From: an uncultured Verrucomicrobiota bacterium
GTDB lineage: Bacteria; Verrucomicrobiota; Verrucomicrobiia; Chthoniobacterales; SZAS-18
Assembly: GCA_937859745.1 (NCBI GenBank)
Contig: CALMAQ010000366.1
Span: 1 to 35,219, forward strand
Direction of reading: 5' to 3'
DNA: 35,219 bases
The translations under genes and the position numbers were made by a program. The notes beneath the pieces were generated by a model. It made no database searches and had not been told where the DNA came from. It saw nothing but the letters and a program-made list of their open reading frames with translations. Shown piece after piece: positions 8,264-17,385 of this stretch (position 1 is its first letter; every line of letters starts with the position of its first letter).

Positions 8264-9361
8264 ATGAACAACACCCGACGCGACTTCATGAAACTCGGTG
8301 CCGTGACCCTGGCCGGTGCTCTCCTGCCACCCGTGTCCCGAGCCTCGGAAAATATCGCGCCCCCGGAATCACAATCGGCCATCGTGTCTCCCCCGCTGGC
8401 AGCGGCGGGGTTGCGGCTGCTCACCTTCGCCGCGCCTGACCATCCGGGCTCGCCACGGGTGGGCGTGCTGCAGCCGTCCGGTGACCGGATCATGGACCTG
8501 GGCGAAGCCGCCCAGCGGCAGGGAAAGAAATTGTCCTTTGACCCTTCGCAGATGCTATCGCTGATCGCGGCAGGTGATTCTGCCCTGACGGAAGTACGTG
8601 AATTGCTCGTGCACGCCGAGGCGGGGGACGGACTCTTGCTGAAAGACGTGAAGCTGCTCGCACCCATCCCGGTGCCTGCGCGCAACGTTTATGCCGTTGG
8701 CTGGAACTACGTGGACCATTTCAAGGAGGGCGAGGGTCTGCGTAACGCCTCGACCACCCCGAAGGAACTGCCGGACCATCCCGTGTTTTTCACCAAGGGT
8801 TCACACACCATCAACGCCCCGTTCGGCACGATCCCTTACGACCCCAACGTTTCCACCCAGATCGATTGGGAGGGCGAACTGGCCATCATCATCGGCAAAC
8901 GCGGCAAGAACATCCCCGAGGTGAGCGCGCTGGATCACGTGCTCGGCTACGCCGTCATCAACGACACCACCGCGCGCGACATCCAACAGAAGAAGCACGG
9001 CGGCCAATGGTTCAAAGGCAAGAGTCTGGATGGGCACGGACCGCTCGGCCCCTGGATCGTCGTCACTTCCGGGATGGGTAGCGAGGCGCTGGATTTCAAT
9101 AATCTGCCGCTCTTCACCCGGATCAACGGCGTGGTCAAACAGGAGGCAAACACCAAGGAAATGTATTTCAAGGTGCCGCGCATCGTCTCCGAACTCTCAC
9201 TCGGGCTGACGCTGGAGCCGGGTGACATCATCGCTACCGGCACCCCGCCCGGAGTTGGCTTCGCGCGCAAGCCGCCGGAGTGGCTCAAGCCCGGCGACGT
9301 GATGGAGACCGAGATCGTCGGTATCGGCACGATCCGCAACACCATCGTGGCCGTCGGCTGA
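8264..9361 (+). CDS. Exported fumarylacetoacetate hydrolase-family protein with Tat signal
   Basis: 365 residues. The N-terminus NTRRDFMKLGAVTLAGALLP is a twin-arginine signal with a hydrophobic core and a probable cleavage after SRA (about residue 27), so the folded protein should be exported. After an N-terminal domain, residues 140-365 form the FAH C-terminal fold: VYAVGWNYVDHFKE, PVFFTKGSHTINAPFG, the metal-site segment IDWEGELAIIIGKRGKNI, GYAVINDTTARDIQ, and the end LEPGDIIATGTPPGVG. Family members hydrolyse or isomerise acyl-pyruvates and related beta-diketones from aromatic catabolism, normally in the cytosol. The real substrate is unknown. No neighbour points to an aromatic pathway. 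Confidence 0.88.
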   Translation: MNNTRRDFMKLGAVTLAGALLPPVSRASENIAPPESQSAIVSPPLAAAGLRLLTFAAPDHPGSPRVGVLQPSGDRIMDLGEAAQRQGKKLSFDPSQMLSLIAAGDSALTEVRELLVHAEAGDGLLLKDVKLLAPIPVPARNVYAVGWNYVDHFKEGEGLRNASTTPKELPDHPVFFTKGSHTINAPFGTIPYDPNVSTQIDWEGELAIIIGKRGKNIPEVSALDHVLGYAVINDTTARDIQQKKHGGQWFKGKSLDGHGPLGPWIVVTSGMGSEALDFNNLPLFTRINGVVKQEANTKEMYFKVPRIVSELSLGLTLEPGDIIATGTPPGVGFARKPPEWLKPGDVMETEIVGIGTIRNTIVAVG

Positions 9362-9543
9362 TTTGGCGGCAGGCGCGGCTCCCGTACGGTGCTGGTCGCA
9401 GGACTTTCGGGCCCTGCCCACCTTGGGCGTCTCGCCCCGCATCCACCCGCCCGTGCTGGTCGCCGCCAGCCCGGGCCGACCGCCGGCCGCTCTGCCAGCC
9501 TGATCGTGGCGGACTGCAGGCAAACGCAAGTGCCGACCAGCCC

Positions 9544-9906
9544 TCACCCGAGCTGGGCACGCAGTTGCCTTTGTTCGCGTTTGTAGCCCTTGACCTTCCG
9601 CCGCAAGTCCCTGATCTCCCGGGACAGTGCCTCGGCCGATGCCCGCTGGCGGGAAACTTCATCCGCCGTCTGTCCGGGCGCAGCGGCGGAGGCGTTACGC
9701 AGGCCGAGATCGTACTGGTCCGCCTGGATACGAACCCCGGCGCGCCTGGCAGCCACTTCAAAAGCGGTTAATCTTTGCACCATCTCGCCACGGTTGCGGG
9801 CAGTGGCTCCGTTGGTTCCCCCGGTGGTGCAACCGGCCAGACCCGTCCAAACCAACAGGACGGTTTGCCGCACGGTGCGGGTAGCCTTCGGGCCGAGGGG
9901 AAGCAT
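9544..9906 (-). CDS. Small predicted lipoprotein with coiled-coil tail
   Basis: 120 residues. Residues 9-26 form a lipoprotein signal (hydrophobic VLLVWTG followed by the lipobox LAGC, then TTGGTNG), so the mature protein should be lipid-anchored at about Cys26. The remainder is alpha-helical and charged; residues 80-118 (SAEALSREIRDLRRKVKGYK and onward) suit a coiled coil. No family recognised. It follows the GT41-type gene on the same strand with an 82-base gap that contains a GU-containing 9-bp hairpin, so co-transcription is possible but not obvious. The 182 bases after its stop, up to the FAH gene, hold nothing I can identify. Confidence 0.65.
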   Translation of the reverse strand: MLPLGPKATRTVRQTVLLVWTGLAGCTTGGTNGATARNRGEMVQRLTAFEVAARRAGVRIQADQYDLGLRNASAAAPGQTADEVSRQRASAEALSREIRDLRRKVKGYKREQRQLRAQLG

Positions 9907-9988
9907 CCGCAGGTTATAGATGGACGGCCGCCTTTGGACAAGCGGGAAGCGGCGGCACCGTGTCGCCTCTTAGGCCCACGGCACCGCT

Positions 9989-12010
9989 TTATTCTGGCGA
10001 ACGCGGACGCACGTTGCTACCCTCTTGCGTCGCAAGGATGCACCATCGTTGCCACACCAGACGGAAACTCGCTTCCCAATGGGCGACAAAGCGCGGCGCA
10101 TCCATCAGGGGAGAGTGGCGCATTTGCTCGCGTAAGCCGTCGCGCAACGCCGCCAAGCTCGGCAGGTCCCCGGCCACTTGGGCGGCGAGACGTACGTAGT
10201 CGTCCTCGTTCCGCACCGCCCATTCCGGCAATCCGACGGTGGTGAGCAGGCTCAACCCCGTGCGCGATACAGGCAGGGTGCCCGCCAGCGTGACGACCGG
10301 CACTCCCATCCAGAGTGCCTCGCATGTCGTCGTCATGCCGTTGTGAGGGAACGGGTCCAGGCCGACGTCGATCTGATCGTACAAACGCAGGTAGTCGCGC
10401 TTCGGCATCCACGGGGCGGACCGCAGGCGCGAGCCGACGATGCCTTCACGTTCCAGGGTCAACCTGGCCGCGTTCAACGCCGCAGGCTCATGGCAATGCA
10501 AAAGCAGCCGCGAACCGGGCACCGCCCCCAGTACCCGCGCCCAGAGACGAAACACGCGCTCGTTGCATTTGCCGAACTGGTTGAGAGAGCCAAACGTCAC
10601 GCCGTGCGCCCCACCATCTGCCAGCGCGGGCAAGCTGCCGACCGGAGGGGCATCACCTGGGCCTTCGTAACAGCACCAGCTAGCAGGCAAACGCAGCGAC
10701 TGTTCGGGCGGCCAGTCCGTCCCGTTGTCCAGGCCGGGCGGTTCGATCAACGCGTCGGTCACGCGGTAGTCAATGCTTGTCAGGCCAGAGCTACCGGCGT
10801 ACCCCAACCACGATACCTGGACCGGCGCGGGTTTCCGCGCGAAAACCGGCAGGCGGTTTTTCTCGGAATGCAGAGCCAAATCCACCAGGATGTCGATGCC
10901 GTCCGCACGGATTTGCCCGGCAAGAGCATCGTCGGACAAATCGGAAACGCGGTGCCAGCAATCAGCGAGACTTTGCAGCCGGGCCGTGCCCTGGTCGGCA
11001 TGTTCCACGTCCGAATAGCAGTGGACTTCGAAGCGGGTGCCATCGTGCGCGGCGAGTAGCGGAGCGATGAAGTTGCTGATGGGATGGTTGCGAAAATCCG
11101 GGGAAACGTAGCCGATCCGCAGACGGCGGAGTGGGTCGGGATCGTTCGTGTGCGGACGAACACTGTGGCGTAAAGGCGCGGCGTGAAAGCGTTCCCAGCG
11201 CGCGCACTCCGCCCGGAGGGTGGCGGCATCCGTTTCGGGATCGAAGTGCAAGGCGTAGATCAGATTGCTGTGGATCTCCGGGGAATCATCCGTGAGCGTG
11301 AGAGCGCGGCGATAACTCGCCACCGCGGCATGGATCTGCGCCATTCCCTTGAGGACGTTTCCCAGATTGTTATGGGCTTCGGCGTCGTCGGGCCGCAGGT
11401 CGATGGCCCGCGCGAAACATCGGCACGCTTCCTCGCTTCGATGCAGGCGCTCCAGCGCGATCCCCAGGCAGTTGTGCGCCTCCGCATGGTCGGGTTGGAT
11501 GGTCACGGCCCGTTCGAAACAGACGAGAGCCTCGGGCAGGCGGTTGAGATCCAACAGGACGGTCCCGAGCTGGCGGTGCGCCTCGAAGTAGTCTGGCCGG
11601 CTAGCCACGGCGCGCTCGAAACATTCGCGCGCTTCCTCCAGACGTCGGGAGCGCAACAGCATCGTGCCGAGATGATGGTGCGCGGGTGCCAGCTTTGGGT
11701 TCAGTCCGAGGGCACGGTCGAAGCAGACCCGCGCTTGGTCCGGTTCATCCGTCGTCAGGTAGAGTTCGCCCAGGCTGGAAAGGGCGGCGGCGTTGTTCGG
11801 ATGCGCGGCCAGCGAACGCTTCAGGAGGCCGATCGCTTCTTCGTGCCGGTCGGTCTGGTGAGCTAACACCCCGAGAAGATGCAAGGCGCTTGGCATGTCG
11901 GGGGCCACCTTCAGGATCTCCCGGTAGAGCACCTCCGCTTCCGCCAGCCGTCCCGTCTGATGCGAAGCGAAAGCAGCTTGAAACGTTTGCGCGATGCTGA
12001 ACTCGCTCAT
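9989..12010 (-). CDS. TPR-containing O-GlcNAc transferase-like glycosyltransferase (GT41, SPINDLY/OGT type)
   Basis: 673 residues. Residues 7-244 are seven 34-residue tetratricopeptide repeats with the usual A..LG / A...F.RA..L.P pattern, followed by a capping helix. The catalytic half starts near 275 with RLRIGYVSPDFRNHPISNF, where His309 matches the conserved active-site region of OGT. It continues with KPAPVQVSWLGYAGSSGL, FGSLNQFGKCNE (Lys481, matching the UDP-contacting lysine) and LDPFPHNGMTTTCEALWMGV (nucleotide-sugar loop). Eukaryotic OGT and SPINDLY put GlcNAc or fucose on Ser/Thr; bacterial relatives modify proteins such as flagellins or adhesins. Donor and target here are unknown. 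The start at 12010 is preferred over 12097 because the conserved helix begins right after it. Divergent from a StrF-like glycosyltransferase, 52 bases apart. Confidence 0.9.
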   Translation of the reverse strand: MSEFSIAQTFQAAFASHQTGRLAEAEVLYREILKVAPDMPSALHLLGVLAHQTDRHEEAIGLLKRSLAAHPNNAAALSSLGELYLTTDEPDQARVCFDRALGLNPKLAPAHHHLGTMLLRSRRLEEARECFERAVASRPDYFEAHRQLGTVLLDLNRLPEALVCFERAVTIQPDHAEAHNCLGIALERLHRSEEACRCFARAIDLRPDDAEAHNNLGNVLKGMAQIHAAVASYRRALTLTDDSPEIHSNLIYALHFDPETDAATLRAECARWERFHAAPLRHSVRPHTNDPDPLRRLRIGYVSPDFRNHPISNFIAPLLAAHDGTRFEVHCYSDVEHADQGTARLQSLADCWHRVSDLSDDALAGQIRADGIDILVDLALHSEKNRLPVFARKPAPVQVSWLGYAGSSGLTSIDYRVTDALIEPPGLDNGTDWPPEQSLRLPASWCCYEGPGDAPPVGSLPALADGGAHGVTFGSLNQFGKCNERVFRLWARVLGAVPGSRLLLHCHEPAALNAARLTLEREGIVGSRLRSAPWMPKRDYLRLYDQIDVGLDPFPHNGMTTTCEALWMGVPVVTLAGTLPVSRTGLSLLTTVGLPEWAVRNEDDYVRLAAQVAGDLPSLAALRDGLREQMRHSPLMDAPRFVAHWEASFRLVWQRWCILATQEGSNVRPRSPE

Positions 12011-12062
12011 GCGGTGGACGTTGACACGGCGTTCTGAGACTTGCAATCTGGCGGCCAACTTC

Positions 12063-12731
12063 ATGCTAAGAATCGTCGCCGCCACGCGGCTGGACAAAAC
12101 GGCGTTCGAGCGCGAATCGCTGCTTTTCCGCTCCAGCGCCAGGCTGTATCGGAGCAGCCCGATTCACCTGGATGTCACCTATCAAACGGCCGAGCCGCTT
12201 CCGACCATCTTCAACGCCGGGCTGAAGGCAGCGGTTGAGGACCTGATTCTGTTCACGCACGACGACGTGTGGATTGATGACTGGCAACTCCTCGCCCGGC
12301 TCGACGACGCCCTGCGTCACTACGCCGTCGTTGGGGTAGCGGGGAACCGCCGCCGCTTGCCCGGGCAATGCTCCTGGGCCTTTGCCCGCGAGCCTGGCGA
12401 ATGGGACCTCGAATTTCTGAGTGGGGCGGTCGCCCACATCGCTGACTCCACCTTCGGAGTGGACTCGTATGGACCCGCGCCGAGCGGCGTCAAGTTGATC
12501 GATGGAGTATTCATCGCCGCGAAAGTGCAAACCCTTCGCCTGGCAGGCGTGGAATTTGACCCGCGCTTTGGCCATCACTTCTACGATCTGGATTTTTGCC
12601 GGTCCTGCGAGGCGAAGGGATTGGCCGTTGGCACCTGGCCCATCGCCATCGTCCACGCGAGCAGCGGAGCGTTAGGCTCTTCGGAGTGGCGGCAAGCCTA
12701 CGCTGATTACCTGGAAAAGTGGAGGGAGTAG
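12063..12731 (+). CDS. StrF-like small glycosyltransferase (GT-A fold)
   Basis: 222 residues resembling the glycosyltransferase-like family typified by StrF of streptomycin clusters. The N-terminal strand LRIVAATRLDK is followed by PTIFNAGLKAAVEDLILFTH and DDVWIDDW, where HDDV takes the place of the GT-A DxD motif. AVVGVAGNRR, LIDGVFIAAKVQTLRLAGVEFD and HFYDLDFCRSCEAKGL complete the fold (the last is the family's usual second acidic site). Substrate unknown. The ATG at 12063 begins the first beta strand; an upstream ATG at 11994 would overlap the divergent gene's start. No Shine-Dalgarno sequence. Possible functional link to the divergent GT41 gene through a shared control region. Confidence 0.82.
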   Translation: MLRIVAATRLDKTAFERESLLFRSSARLYRSSPIHLDVTYQTAEPLPTIFNAGLKAAVEDLILFTHDDVWIDDWQLLARLDDALRHYAVVGVAGNRRRLPGQCSWAFAREPGEWDLEFLSGAVAHIADSTFGVDSYGPAPSGVKLIDGVFIAAKVQTLRLAGVEFDPRFGHHFYDLDFCRSCEAKGLAVGTWPIAIVHASSGALGSSEWRQAYADYLEKWRE

Positions 12732-13115
12732 TCTCGTCCGCGCGCACGCCTCCCCAGTAAGGAAGCTACCGGGCCATGGCTTGCCACTCATTCTTTGTGT
12801 GCCCGGCTTTTTCTGCGCCAAGATCTGCTCAGCGAGCGTTGGGGTCAACCGTCGCGGGGCCACGCGACCATTGCCCAAATTCATGTGCGACTGGACGTAG
12901 TACCGCTACGCTCGGCTTCCAGCGTCTGGGCATTTTCCGCTTGCGGCCATCTTGGACCGGAAGGAAACTCTTGCCGCGCGCCTCGGTGCGCTGCCTGCCG
13001 TTTGCCGTGGCGGCCAGCTGCACGGCGAAGCGGCAGCACGAAGCGTGGCAAAGGCACCACAGAAATTTCCTATATACTGACGTAAGTTGCTCAGCATGAT
13101 GGGAAAATGAAGCAA
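12732..13115. other. Non-coding stretch before tRNA-Leu
   Basis: 384 bases with no supported gene; the open frames here are Cys/Arg/Pro-rich and look random. The only signal seen is the AT-rich block at 13066-13078 just upstream of the tRNA. Confidence 0.4.
13046..13078 (+). promoter_or_regulatory. Candidate promoter of tRNA-Leu
   Basis: TATACT at 13073-13078 (inside TATATACT) lies 37 bases before the tRNA 5' end. The best -35 candidate, TGGCAA at 13046-13051, is weak and too far (19-21 bases). It is the only AT-rich block in the preceding 380 bases. Confidence 0.35.
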
Positions 13116-13197
13116 GCCAAGGTGGCGAAATTGGTAGACGCGCCAGACTTAGGATCTGGTTCCGCAAGGAGTCGGGGTTCGAGTCCCCGCCTTGGCA
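13116..13197 (+). tRNA. tRNA-Leu (anticodon UAG)
   Basis: 82-nt cloverleaf. The acceptor stem GCCAAGG (13116-13122) pairs perfectly with CCTTGGC (13190-13196), with discriminator A at 13197; CCA is not encoded. The anticodon stem is CCAGA/TCTGG around loop CTTAGGA, giving anticodon TAG at 13150-13152, which reads CUN leucine codons. The variable region is extended (TTCCGCAAGGAGT), as expected for leucine, and the T-arm is CGGGGTTCGAGTCCCCG. The D-arm contains GGTAGACGC. Class II structure and A at the discriminator position agree with leucine identity. Confidence 0.96.
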
Positions 13198-13275
13198 AAA
13201 CTTCCTGGCGGATCCTTACCGTTTTGTAATGGTGGTGAAAGGCTGCCGTCATCCTCGGATCGCTAGAATGAGCGC

Positions 13276-14811
<1,536 letters not shown>

Positions 14812-14837
14812 ACGCAAGCCGATCCGCTCAGCGCGAG

Positions 14838-14878
14838 ACCCTTCCGGCTCCATCTGCGGGCCGGAAGGGTTTGCGTTT
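14838..14878 (+). terminator. Rho-independent terminator of htrA
   Basis: Perfect 11-bp stem ACCCTTCCGGC/GCCGGAAGGGT (14838-14848 and 14860-14870) with an 11-base loop, followed by TTGCGTTTT. It starts 26 bases after the htrA stop. Confidence 0.85.
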
Positions 14879-15011
14879 TCACACTCTGGGACTTGCCAGG
14901 AACTTTGCCGGGCCTCCGAGAGGTTGCATCGGCGAGGTTCCTGGCGGAGGGAGAACGCTGTGCCTCGCACGAGGAAGCTTGCCTCCCAAACGACCAGCCA
15001 TCCCTGCTGCG

Positions 15012-16133
15012 ATGCCGACCTCACTTGTTGCCGTCAGTCTGGAAGTGCAAGCACGCTGCCATCCCTACCAAGTGCTGGTGGGCCGGGAACTGCTCCCAAC
15101 GGTGGCCGCGCGCGTCTGCGAGTTGTCGGCCTTCCGTCCGCGGGCGCGGTGCGTGGTGGTGACGGACAGCGTGGTTGCCCCCCTTCACGCTGAACCTGTC
15201 CTACAGAGCCTGAGCGCGGCGGGCTTCCGCCCGCACCTGGCCGTGTTCCCGGCGGGAGAAGGCTCGAAGAGCATGGCGCAAGCCGCCGCCGTGGCGGAGG
15301 AATTGATCGGCCACGGACTGGACCGCCACGGCTTCGTCGTGGCGTTGGGCGGCGGGGTCGTGGGCGATCTGGCTGGGTTCGTCGCTTCGATCTACCAGCG
15401 CGGCATCCCGTACGTCCAGATTCCGACGACGGTTGTTTCCCAAGTTGACAGCGCTATTGGAGGCAAGACCGGCGTCAACACCGCATCGGGAAAGAACCTG
15501 CTGGGCAGCTTTCATCCGCCTGCCCTGGTCCTGGTGGACGTGGCCACGCTAGCGACGCTACCCGAGCGCGAGTTCAACGAGGGTTTCGCGGAAATCATCA
15601 AACATGCCGTGATCCGGGATCGTCCCTTAATGCGAAGCATCCTCGACTTCCGACGCGGCGATCAAGATGCGCTCTTGCAAATCATCCATCGCAACCTGGA
15701 GATCAAGGCGGAGATCGTGGCGGCGGACGAGTACGAACGCCTGGGCGTCCGCGCCCTGTTGAACTTTGGTCACACTGTCGGTCACGGCATCGAACAGGCG
15801 GCGGGCTACGGCCGGATGCTGCACGGCGAAGCGATCAGCCTGGGGATGGTCGCCGCCGCCTGGCTGTCCGCCGAGCGGGCCGGGCTTTCCTCCGGGGACC
15901 GCGACCTCATCACGCAAAGTCTCCGGCGATACGGGCTTCCGACGGCGCTCTCACCGGAGATCTCGACCGAGTCCATCCTCAACAGCCTGCGGCGGGACAA
16001 GAAGTTCGAGTCCGGCGCCGTGCGTTTCGTGCTGACCCCGGCCATCGGCCAAGCCCGGCTCAGCCTGCCGGACGAGGTCGGCTTGGAGGATATCCGCCGC
16101 GCCATCGAAGCCATCCGCGCTCCGGCCGCGTGA
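15012..16133 (+). CDS. aroB: 3-dehydroquinate synthase
   Basis: Converts DAHP to 3-dehydroquinate, step two of the shikimate pathway; NAD- and metal-dependent. 373 residues from ATG 15012, a normal length. NAD-binding and active-site motifs are intact: PAGEGSKS, VALGGGVVGDLAGFVASIYQ and the diagnostic IPTTVVSQVDSAIGGKTGVN. The metal-binding residues sit in FNEGFAEIIKHAVI, NFGHTVGHGIE and LHGEAISLGM. The frame is open upstream to 14871, but that stretch overlaps the htrA terminator and is not conserved. No Shine-Dalgarno sequence. dprA follows after a short gap, so aroB, dprA and topB may form one transcript. Confidence 0.97.
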   Translation: MPTSLVAVSLEVQARCHPYQVLVGRELLPTVAARVCELSAFRPRARCVVVTDSVVAPLHAEPVLQSLSAAGFRPHLAVFPAGEGSKSMAQAAAVAEELIGHGLDRHGFVVALGGGVVGDLAGFVASIYQRGIPYVQIPTTVVSQVDSAIGGKTGVNTASGKNLLGSFHPPALVLVDVATLATLPEREFNEGFAEIIKHAVIRDRPLMRSILDFRRGDQDALLQIIHRNLEIKAEIVAADEYERLGVRALLNFGHTVGHGIEQAAGYGRMLHGEAISLGMVAAAWLSAERAGLSSGDRDLITQSLRRYGLPTALSPEISTESILNSLRRDKKFESGAVRFVLTPAIGQARLSLPDEVGLEDIRRAIEAIRAPAA

Positions 16134-16188
16134 GAAGTGCTTGCCGGATCGCGTCCGGGCGGGTACAAGCAACCAACCCTTCCCCGGC

Positions 16189-17370
16189 GTGACCCATACC
16201 GAGGCTCTTCTGGCCATCAACATGATCCCCAAGGTGGGGCCGGTCCGCCTGCGAAAATTGCTCAAGGTGTTCGGCAATCCCCCGTCCATCCTGCAAGCCC
16301 CCGCGCACCGTCTGGCTACCGTGCCGGGGATCGGTCCCGACATCGCCCGGCAAATCGCCGAATGGGAGGGGCATGTCGATCTGCCAGCCGAACTCAACCG
16401 GATGCGCGACGCCGGGGTCCACGCGCTCACCGCGGAATCCAAGCTTTATCCATCGCTGCTGCGGACGATTCACGATCCGCCCATCGTCCTCTACGTCTGG
16501 GGTGAGCTGCTGGAGCGAGATCGCCAGAGCATCGGCGTGGTGGGATCGCGCAAGACGAGCTTCTACGGCACCGAAAGCGCCAAAAAGCTCTCCTACCAGC
16601 TCGCCTACGCCGGGCTGACGATTTTCAGCGGGCTGGCGCGGGGCATCGACACCGCCGCCCACCAGGGCGCGCTCGCGGCCAAGGGGCGCACGGTCGCCGT
16701 GCTCGGATGCGGACTCAGCCAGATTTATCCCCCGGAAAACTTCGGGCTGGCCGAGCGGATCGCGGACGGCCATGGCGCGGTGGTGTCCGAATTGCCGATG
16801 TCGGTGCCGCCGGACCGGCAGACCTTCCCGATGCGGAACCGCATCATCAGCGGATGCAGCCAGGGCCTGCTCGTCGTCGAAGCCGGGCTCAACAGCGGCG
16901 CGCTCATCAGCGCAAACCAGGCGCTCGAGCAGGGGCGCTCCGTCTTCGCGGTGCCGGGGCCCATTGACCGGCCCACATCGCAGGGTTCCAACCGCTTGAT
17001 CCAGCAGGGGGCCAAGCTGGTGATGGGCAGCGAGGACGTGCTGGAGGAACTCTCCGCGCTCCCGAGCCTGCACCTTTCTCCCGTTGCCATGCCAGCCGCT
17101 GTGGACGATTGGCCAGTGCCTTCAGAGGAAAAGCCGCCGACGGAATATGCCCCGGTGGTTGACCCAAAGCTCTCCGGTCAGGCTGCGGTCGAACTCAAGC
17201 CCAACGAGGCTGCGGTCTACGATGCGGTCGGCAGTGACGAGACGCCTATCGACCGCATCATCCTCAAATGCGGTTTGCCAACCCCGGTGGTCTCTTCTAC
17301 GTTGTTCGCTCTCGAACTCAAGAAGGTCATCAAGCAGCTTCCGGGTAAGCATTACGTGCGGTTAGGCTGA
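16189..17370 (+). CDS. dprA: DNA-processing protein DprA
   Basis: Binds incoming single-stranded DNA and loads RecA during natural transformation; also widespread in non-competent bacteria. The preferred GTG at 16189 gives 393 residues; a TTG at 16141 would add 16. The N-terminal part (LAINMIPKVGPVRLRKLLKV and PGIGPDIARQIAEW) is a helix-hairpin-helix/SAM-like region. The Rossmann core holds VGSRKTSFYG, IFSGLARGIDTAAHQGAL, VLGCGLSQIYPPEN and VEAGLNSGALISANQALEQG. The C-terminal winged helix (residues about 330-392, DETPIDRIILKCGLPTPVVS) is present. Only 15 bases separate it from topB. Confidence 0.95.
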   Translation: MTHTEALLAINMIPKVGPVRLRKLLKVFGNPPSILQAPAHRLATVPGIGPDIARQIAEWEGHVDLPAELNRMRDAGVHALTAESKLYPSLLRTIHDPPIVLYVWGELLERDRQSIGVVGSRKTSFYGTESAKKLSYQLAYAGLTIFSGLARGIDTAAHQGALAAKGRTVAVLGCGLSQIYPPENFGLAERIADGHGAVVSELPMSVPPDRQTFPMRNRIISGCSQGLLVVEAGLNSGALISANQALEQGRSVFAVPGPIDRPTSQGSNRLIQQGAKLVMGSEDVLEELSALPSLHLSPVAMPAAVDDWPVPSEEKPPTEYAPVVDPKLSGQAAVELKPNEAAVYDAVGSDETPIDRIILKCGLPTPVVSSTLFALELKKVIKQLPGKHYVRLG

Positions 17371-17385
17371 GACCTGCACTTTTTC

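Noticed and set aside
11288-12000. Roughly 102-base periodicity that might be read as a DNA repeat array
   Set aside because: It is the coding consequence of 34-residue TPR units; the DNA copies are diverged and there is no spacer structure as in a CRISPR array.
12776-13099. Open frames between the StrF-like gene and tRNA-Leu
   Set aside because: Cys/Arg/Pro-rich sequence without family features, no consistent start and one minus-strand frame crossing the tRNA.
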